This document shows positions 56,884 through 64,000 of a stretch of 64,000 nt of DNA, one piece after another. The translations under genes were made by a program, and so were the position numbers. How positions within the stretch are numbered: position 1 is the stretch's first letter; every line of letters begins with the position of its first letter. The notes under the pieces are model-generated. The model was not told where the DNA came from, made no database searches, and was given only the letters and a program-made list of their open reading frames with translations. Source of the stretch: Rutidosis leptorrhynchoides (lineage: Eukaryota > Streptophyta > Magnoliopsida > Asterales > Asteraceae); assembly GCF_046630445.1 (NCBI RefSeq), contig NC_092342.1, forward strand, positions 84,761,001-84,825,000. Direction: 5' to 3'.

Positions 56884-57961
56884 TGAAAGGACCCGTTCAT
56901 ATACATTATAAACGATTCACAATAGTTGATTACATAGCGAGGTATTTGACCTCTATATGATACATTTTACAAACATTGCATTCGTTTTTAAAAGACAAAC
57001 TTTCTTTACAACGAAAGTTGACGGCATGCACACCATTTCATAATACATCCAACTATAATTGGCTTAATAATAATCTTGATGAACTCAATGACTCGAATGC
57101 AACATCTTTCAAAATATGCCATGAATGACTCCAAGTAATATCCTTAAAATGAGCTAATGCACAGCGGAAGATTCCTTTAATACCTGAGAATAAACATGCT
57201 TTAAAGTGTCAACCAAAAGGTTGGTGAGTTCATAGGTTTATCATAACAATCATTTTAATATATTAATAGACCACAAGATTTCCGTTTATAAATATATGTA
57301 CACTCGCAAGTGTATAAAAGTATTCTATAAGTTGTAGGCACCCGGTAACAAGCCTTAACGTTCATGTTTTACCCTCTGAAGTACACCAGATCAGGTGTGT
57401 TTAAAATAACCTCGAAGTACTAAAGCATCCCATAGTCTGGATGGGGTTTGTCAGGCCCAATAGATCTATCTTTAGGATTCGCGCCTATCGTACATAGACA
57501 AGTAGTTTAATGTTACCAAGCTAAGGGTATATTTCTGGTTTAAACCCACGTAGAATTAGTTTTAGTACTTGTGCCTATTTCGTAAAACATTTATAAAAAC
57601 AGCGCATGTATTCTCAGTCCCAAAAATATATATAAAAGGGAGCAAATGAAACTCACAATACTTTATTTCATAGTAAAAATACATATAACGTCATTTAACA
57701 AGTGCAAGGTTGGCCTCGGATTCACGAACGTATCAATATTGAGATTCAATATTGCAGGAAAGTACGTAGACGCAACGGAGATGATAAACACTAGATTGAC
57801 CTCACGAGCATACCCATGAACCATACCCATCACCTCCATAGCTATAACCCATAATTTTCTTAGCTTCGACTCATTAAAAAAAAAACTATTTTGAAATCAC
57901 TCGGACAGCACTCCGTCGTAATATTTTATATATACTAATAATATCTTGAAATATTACAGAG

Positions 57962-58057
<96 letters not shown>

Positions 58058-58966
58058 CGATTGAGAGAGTTTAGAGAAATATATTTTCAAGTTTCTATGA
58101 AATAATGAAACCTATTGAATTCTATTTATAATAGATTTTTGAATTATTAAAGTGAATTATTAAAGTATGAATTATTAAAGTGAATTATTAAAGTATGAAT
58201 TATTAATGTGAATTATTAAAGTATGAATTATTAAAGTAAATTATTAAAGTATGAATTATTAAAGTGAATTATTAAAGTATGAATTATTAAAGTGAATTAT
58301 TAAAGTATGAATTATTAAAGTGAATTATTAAAGTATGAATTATTAAAGTGAATTATTAAAGTATGAATTATTAAAGTATGAATTATTAAAGTGAATTATT
58401 AAAGTTAAAGTAAAGTAAAAGTAAAGTAAAGGTAAAGTTAAAGTATAGTAAAAGTATAAAAACTATGTATGTATAATACGCGTATAAATATATATAATAT
58501 TAATTTAAATCGTTATATATATTTAATGAAATAAAATATAAATATCGTTATATTTATTATACTGGTTAAGTAATGAGTTGTCAAAAGTGATTCTAGATAT
58601 TTATAAAAGTTATATACGTTTTAATAATAAAGTTCTTTTTTAAACTGAAAACGTCTTTGTACGTTTGAAAATAGATTAATAGAATATTATGGAAACCAAT
58701 TCTCCACTAACTTTTGTCTAACTTTCGTAAATGACACTTTTTGTTTTTATTTATAAATAGCTTTACAAATTATTCTGAATATCGTTAAGAGGAATAGATT
58801 TTCTCAAATCATAGTGGACCTCTCAACATAGACTTGTAATCATAATTCAATGTTTCTGATAATTCAATCATTTAATATATTTTTTTTAATTTCGTCAAAA
58901 ATCATATTGAAACAAATACGTTCGTGTAAAGTATTATACGTTTAATACTTTATTAATATTCTCAAG

Positions 58967-59030
<64 letters not shown>

Positions 59031-59214
59031 CATACATATACGTATCTATTTATATATAACGGTTCATGAATTGTCGGAATTTGGTCGAGGTTATAATGAA
59101 TGTATGAACACAGTTTAAAATTCTTGAGATTTAACTTAACAAACTTTTCTTATCATGTCGGAATAATATAAAGATTAAAGTTTAAATTTGGTCAGAAATT
59201 TCCGGGTCGTCACA
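56884..59214 (-). repeat. Element E 5' LTR
   Basis: Partner of 50369-52673. The hairpin lies at + 57210-57223, TA runs at 57963-58054 and 58972-59026, and the tandem array at 58141-58405. Confidence 0.92.
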
Positions 59215-59219
59215 AACTC
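59215..59219. repeat. Target-site duplication of element E, right
   Basis: AACTC, identical to 50364-50368. Confidence 0.88.
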
Positions 59220-59920
59220 CCCCACTTGGAACTACGTCCCATAACCGCCTCTCGTACAATCGTACAATGCTACCAAAGGTAGACTTTACCAACAATTGGG
59301 TTCACATGACCCATTACCATATCTTGCTCCAAACCTTGAGCATACGAAGGATTTTAACAAATCCTTAAACACTTGAACGAAAAGTGTACCACGATTACAC
59401 AAACCATACTCTCGCAATCAACCAATTGCTTTAGGTTGTCAAATTTCACCCAGTCACTCATGTACCTAAGGGTTTCTCTCCGGTACCCTAAGCACAATGT
59501 AACCGCAACACCATCAGAGTCGAACACTACGCTAGTAGGTATGAAAGAGGCACCTAATGTCGCGTCATGTAGACTCCATTACCAACATACATCGAGATCC
59601 AAAATACTCGATCTCAAAGGTTCCAACCACCCGACGAACCTCACGGTTCATTAATTTCAACACGAGAGCGAACACGCTCTAACATCCGAACACCAAAGCC
59701 CATTCCCAAGTCTTGGTAGAAAATTTCTCAATACTAAGGAATGCTTGGTTACACCAAGTCTTACGCCCTTCGCCCATTAATCAAAACGTCACCATAGGGT
59801 ACTTCCATTAGGAACGTCACCCGTAACAACAATATGCACAACACAAGGCATTTTACAAACTCAAATTCAACGGCACTTAATAAATAATCAAAGGACATAT
59901 TTATTAAAACGAAACGTACC
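59220..59920 (-). other. Element C internal region downstream of gag
   Basis: No protease or RT motif in any frame. It starts (+ strand) CCCCACTTGG, which with the flanking AACTC resembles another complement of a polypurine tract. A 93-codon + strand ORF at 59373-59654 is antisense and unrecognised. Confidence 0.5.
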
Positions 59921-60862
59921 TTAACGTCTCCTTGCCGCACCCGTCCCCACTAATTTGGGACATTCCGACTTACGATGTCCTTCTTCTTGGCAATTGAAAC
60001 ACACCATACCATCAACCTTTGGTACCGAACATTCCCAAGACTTGTGACCTCTCATGCCACAATTATAACATCTAGATGCACTAGAATCTGGTATACCCAT
60101 CCGCGTACCACCCGTGCTCACACTCGGACCCTTAGTCCTCTTACTCGGAGCACCATACGAAACAACCCTTCTCTCACTTGAAGGTTCACCAATCTTTGAT
60201 CGCGTATACGACTCGAAACCTCTAGCCACGGCGAATAATTCCGCAAACAATTTCGCGTGACCCCGGCTAATCTTATTCTTCAAGTCATCATTCAAGGTTC
60301 GATAGAAATCTTGCATCAACAAATTATCATTCCCCAAATACTCCAGGCAAAAACGAGCCTTCGCCATAAAGGTCGTCTTGAGAGTATTCAAATCCATAGA
60401 ACCCTGTTGCAAATTTCGCAACTTATTACGCATTTTCGACAAATCGGCTGAAGTTCGAAACTCCTCGAAGAATTCCTTCTTAAACCCGTCCCACGACAAT
60501 GCCATAAACGGTTCACCACCGACAAGATCAATCTTACCATCCAACCAATCCTTTGCTCTACCCCGCAACAAGCTCGTAGCGAGCCTCGTCCTCTTCTCGG
60601 GAGGACATTCAATTGTTCGAAAACACCCTTCGACATCCGAGATCTAAGTTGTGCTTATCAAAGGATCCGGTTCTCCGTCATACATCGAGGGTTTAGTCCT
60701 CATGAAGCTTTTAAGACAACGCTCCATCTCACCACTACCTTGAAGTTCGGAATACTTCCTATCCATTTCTTCTCGAAACGCACTCATTTGCTCCGCAACG
60801 GCGGCCGCAACTCTAGCGTTAAACTCCACGTCGTTCGTCTCGATCCCGTTTCCCGTCGCCAT
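59921..60862 (-). pseudogene. Element C gag with one in-frame stop
   Basis: A 313-codon frame runs from ATG at 60862 (MATGNGIETND) to the stop at 59921. It has a gag capsid region (AKDWLDGKIDL, FKKEFFEEFRTSADLSKMR) and two CCHC knuckles near the C-terminus, CYNCGMRGHKSWEC and CFNCQEEGHRKSEC. A TAG at 60646-60644 interrupts it about residue 73, before the main capsid region. Gag proteins package the transcript into virus-like particles. Nothing pol-like follows, so reverse transcription and integration would have to come from another element. Confidence 0.85.
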
Positions 60863-61252
60863 TCTAAGGAATGCAAAAGCGATTAGATCACGAACGTATA
60901 AAGTTATACACACAACACCGCCGCATCTTGCTAAACACTCGTCGTACATCGCTTGTTAGACACGATTTGCACCCGTAATAAGGTTTGCAAGTCCAACGAC
61001 CGCCTCGCTCGATGATAGAAACAACACAAACAAAATTCTACGCGATATAAACACACGCGAGAATTACACCACAGCACAAATAATATATTAATAATATCCG
61101 CATTACTAATATAAACGTTAGTCCACCTACAAGCAAGGCACTAACCATAACCCATTCCGACCCGTAATCCTACAAGTCCCGCAACACATTAAGCACACAC
61201 AAAAGTCTAAGTCTAGGCACCTATCTCAAGTCACCTAAATCCCTTAGACCAT

Positions 61253-61264
61253 GCTCTGATACCA
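61253..61264 (-). other. Primer binding site, element C
   Basis: The complement reads TGGTATCAGAGC, exact tRNA-Met match, two bases from the 5' LTR. Confidence 0.9.
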
Positions 61265-61266
61265 CT

Positions 61267-61981
61267 TGTAACATCCCAACCCGTTAACCAACCAAAAACG
61301 CGGAATAAAAAAAATTTAAAACTGATCTGGAGGGTGCGCGGCGCACACCACTGCCTGTGCGCGGCGCGCACAAGGCCTGTGACAGTTCTAATCAAAATTT
61401 CCATTTTACGAGAAAAGATCTTCGACTTCCCGACACTTTTAGACCAAACGCTTTTCACAACATATTACAATAGTTAAAATTAACACGTTCCATAATAAAA
61501 AGGTTTTACGACACCGGGCCCACCTATGCCCAAATTACCCTTTAGTACGAAATACAAGTCTTCGACCATACGACTTTTAATACAAAATAAAGCCGAGCAT
61601 GGCGATTGGGGATACGCTACCCAATCCTAATCAAACCAAAAGCAAGCCTTCTAAAGCAACTACGCGAGTCCACTAGTCCCACGCTTACCCGAGCCACCGC
61701 ATCCATGCAAATCTATAAAAATGTAAACAACGAGGGGGTAAGCTAACGCTTATTGAGTGAAAATATACTACATACATATATATGCATAAAATGGACACGT
61801 CACACAAAAATAATCAAATATCGCATACCGGAGCATCCAAGCATAAAGGCAAGCTAAGCTAAGCATACCGTATAATCACTAAGAAACAAGCTAAATATGC
61901 ATCAACAAACATAAGTTCACCAACGACGATGTGAACAACGCCAAGAAGCTACACCCGGAGGGTTAGCTACATCATGACAAT

Positions 61982-62053
<72 letters not shown>

Positions 62054-63649
62054 CAATATATAAACGAATAAGGTTAACCCCTTAACCCATTACCGAATAC
62101 CAAACACCACAATGGAGATTGGCCGAACTACACGAGCATTAGTAATCCGAAACCACACGAGATTACTATCTTCAACAAGACAACATCGAGGTTGGCCGAA
62201 CTACATGAGCCTTAGTAATCCGAAACCACACGAGATTACTACCTCAATAAGACAACATCGAGGTTGGCCGAACTACACGAGCCTTAGTAATCCGAAACCA
62301 CACGAGATTACTACCTCAATAAGATAACATCGAGGTTGGCCGAACTACACGAGCCTTAGTAATCCGAAACCACACGAGATTACTACCTCAATAAGATGAC
62401 CGAACTACACGCGTCATCATGAGTCCGAACTACACGCGATTCACTTCTCCAATACCAAAACCCACGGTCACGGGATTATAAATCCACCACATCGGGGTTA
62501 TCCAAAACCACATCACAATACATGTGATAACGTACACACAAGTGTACACCTCGCCAAAAGGAGGAAAACCAAAATGCACAACCGTGCCAATTGGACCTAT
62601 ACACAAGTCCATCAAATCCACCTATATGTGAAGTGAGCTCTATAACCGAGAACCACTTCACCCGACCCGCACCCATCCTACACATACATATGCACATAGG
62701 ATATTAACACTCACCTTGTCGCCTTGATGAATGCTTCCAAGTAATCCGCAACGCGTCAATGAAAAGTACCTATTCCATTATCACGAAACAAGCAACACAA
62801 TTAGGGTTGACTTACAAACCAACCCAATTCGACACTTAGTGCAATTTTGACCCAAAAGCACCTCCAAGCACAAAACGCGCCCAAACTAACCAATAATCAC
62901 TAACACTATTAACAATGGTCCTAATATGCCAAGTTAACCCAATCATAAGTGTAAAACACTTATAATTCTCATAATCACCCATGAACCCTAATTTTGACCC
63001 AATTCCAAAATTAGTCTTTCAAATACACAAATGGGTTCTAACACATCCATAATCACTAAACCTAGTGATTAAACTCAATTACAAGTTTCAATCATAACCA
63101 ATTTGTTCACCAACCCATAATCCACCAACAATTACAATAAACCCGATTACTAGCATCACTAAACCCACTCCATGAGTTTAAATGGGTTTCTTAACAATTT
63201 AAGTTCAAACCCTAACTTGAATATCAAAATCAAATAATGAAATTCGGAGTTAGAACTTACCACAACAACCAAAACGTAGCTAGGAACGAGGTGAACAACT
63301 TTAAAACCCGAGCTTTTGATCAAATCAAGCTCCTTCTTCACCAAAACCCCAAATCTCTCTCTAGACTTCCCTCTCTCTCTAAGAATGAATGAGAGTGTTT
63401 AGTGGATGTGAAAATGATCCAAAGTTGGATCCAAACCAACTGATAAAGCCTCACATCCAGCCTTAAGTGAAAAGACCAAAAAGCCCCTCATTAAACTCAA
63501 AATTAGAAAAAGACAGATTCTGTCGCTGGGCTAGTGCGCGGCGCGCACCCATGTCTGGGCAGAATCTGAGCTTGGTTTAATTATGCAATACTTCATGCAC
63601 TCTATGTAGCATAATTACACGTCCGCATAATAAATATTAGGGTCTTACA
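61267..63649 (-). repeat. Element C 5' LTR, uninterrupted
   Basis: 2383 bp, TGTAACATCCCAACCC to GGGTCTTACA on the + strand. It shows the empty sites of D. It contains a TA run at 61987-62052, the 72-bp tandem repeat at about 62115-62400, and GC-rich boxes at 61334-61371 and 63534-63548. Confidence 0.92.
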
Positions 63650-63654
63650 CTACT
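63650..63654. repeat. Target-site duplication of element C, right
   Basis: CTACT, identical to 36856-36860. Confidence 0.88.
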
Positions 63655-64000
63655 AAGTTCTCATGCAATCATTAATTAAACAAATCCAAACAAAGGTTCT
63701 TTGATTAAGCCTAACAATATCAAATTCTATTATATAAGCGTAACTCAAATCAAATAAGTTTATCACTATTAAGCTTTTTAACTTAGTTGCATGCAATCCA
63801 ATTTACAAGTTTGATAGACTAGATCTAAACAAGTTGCATGAATCGAATAATAGATCATCGGATCAAGTACTAATTAATCCTAAAATCATGTTATTTAATC
63901 ATTAAGTATGGCAAACAAGTGTATTTAAACAAAACATATTCGAAACAATTCAAACGTCACTACAGAAACTCGACCATACAGATCTGAAAAAGAACCAGGA
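63655..64000. other. Segment X, part 3
   Basis: AT-rich, no gene recognised; the continuation of X after element C. It runs off the window. Confidence 0.5.

Larger units (their letters stand above)
50369..59214 (-). mobile_element. Element E: second copy of the non-autonomous A family, nested in C
   Basis: An 8846-bp element with LTRs of 2305 and 2331 bp, a primer site, a tract motif and the AACTC duplication. Its internal 4.2 kb has two short reading frames conserved with element A and no gag, RT or integrase. It is the better-preserved copy of the family. Confidence 0.92.
36861..63649 (-). mobile_element. Element C: gag-only LTR retrotransposon (TR-GAG type) interrupted by D and E
   Basis: Removing D (with one GGGCC) and E (with one AACTC) leaves 2.39 and 2.38 kb LTRs around a 3.7 kb internal region, bracketed by CTACT. 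In element orientation (minus) the order is 5' LTR 63649-61267, primer site, gag with two zinc knuckles, repeat-rich non-coding DNA, polypurine tract, 3' LTR. No protease, RT or integrase is present. The layout fits the terminal-repeat-with-GAG class of non-autonomous elements described in plants. Confidence 0.88.

Noticed and set aside
59215..59230. AACTCCCCCACTT as the true 3' end of another element next to E
   Set aside because: It resembles a polypurine-tract complement, but AACTC is also exactly present at 50364-50368, so a target duplication of E explains the junction more simply.

Overview
The window is plant nuclear DNA, almost certainly from a flowering plant. It holds one host gene with GT-AG introns, a BAHD acyltransferase, buried in retrotransposons primed by the 3' end of initiator tRNA-Met. 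The chromovirus-type Ty3/gypsy elements with 2.3-3.3 kb LTRs and the LINE with an RRM-bearing ORF1 would fit a composite (Asteraceae). That placement is an impression from sequence style and is not proven here. No bacterial, organellar or CRISPR signal is visible.

Layout. Positions 1-7030 hold a non-autonomous LTR element (A, + strand) cut by the window edge, followed by an old LTR remnant and unassigned sequence to about 8686. Positions 8687-18155 (minus strand) hold a BAHD acyltransferase gene whose three exons join in phase into a 463-codon reading frame. Intron 2 carries a 6.05 kb LINE in the opposite orientation with a perfect 17-bp target duplication. Intron 1 carries a SINE-like element (18-bp duplication, one mismatch) and a degenerate MITE. 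The upstream region has a TATA box and another MITE. Positions 19.5-23.1 kb hold LTR debris and a 5' portion of a Ty1/copia element that stops at the beginning of reverse transcriptase, where an unclassified AT-rich segment X begins.

The rest is a nest resolved by four perfect 5-bp target duplications. X (23122-23340, 36435-36860 and 63655 to the end) was hit by gypsy element B (23341-36429, CTTAT) and by gag-only element C (36861-63649, minus, CTACT). Element D (37117-46602, GGGCC), a nearly intact chromovirus, sits inside the left LTR of C. Element E (50369-59214, minus, AACTC), a second copy of the A family, sits inside the internal region of C.

Most unusual content. (1) B carries two additional open sense reading frames between its primer site and gag: an acidic disordered protein and an intact F-box protein of the At2g35280-like type. 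(2) In B, and in the A/E family, an exact or near-exact copy of the 3' polypurine-tract motif lies internally just downstream of the additional ORF(s). D, which lacks such ORFs, shows no such copy. (3) The LTRs of A/E, B, D and an old remnant share a five-base-pair hairpin CAACN-TTTT-N'GTTG whose loop-closing pair covaries (C-G, A-T, G-C), followed at fixed distance by TTCTCAGGT. (4) The LTRs of C and D, otherwise unlike, both carry paired near-palindromic GCGCGGCGCGC boxes.

Functionally, D and B have the layout of autonomous Tekay/Del-like chromoviruses (gag, protease, RT, RNase H, integrase, chromodomain), each broken by in-frame stops. A/E lack pol entirely and C has only gag, so both would need proteins from elsewhere. 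The shared tract motif and LTR blocks make B-like elements the natural suspected helper for A/E.
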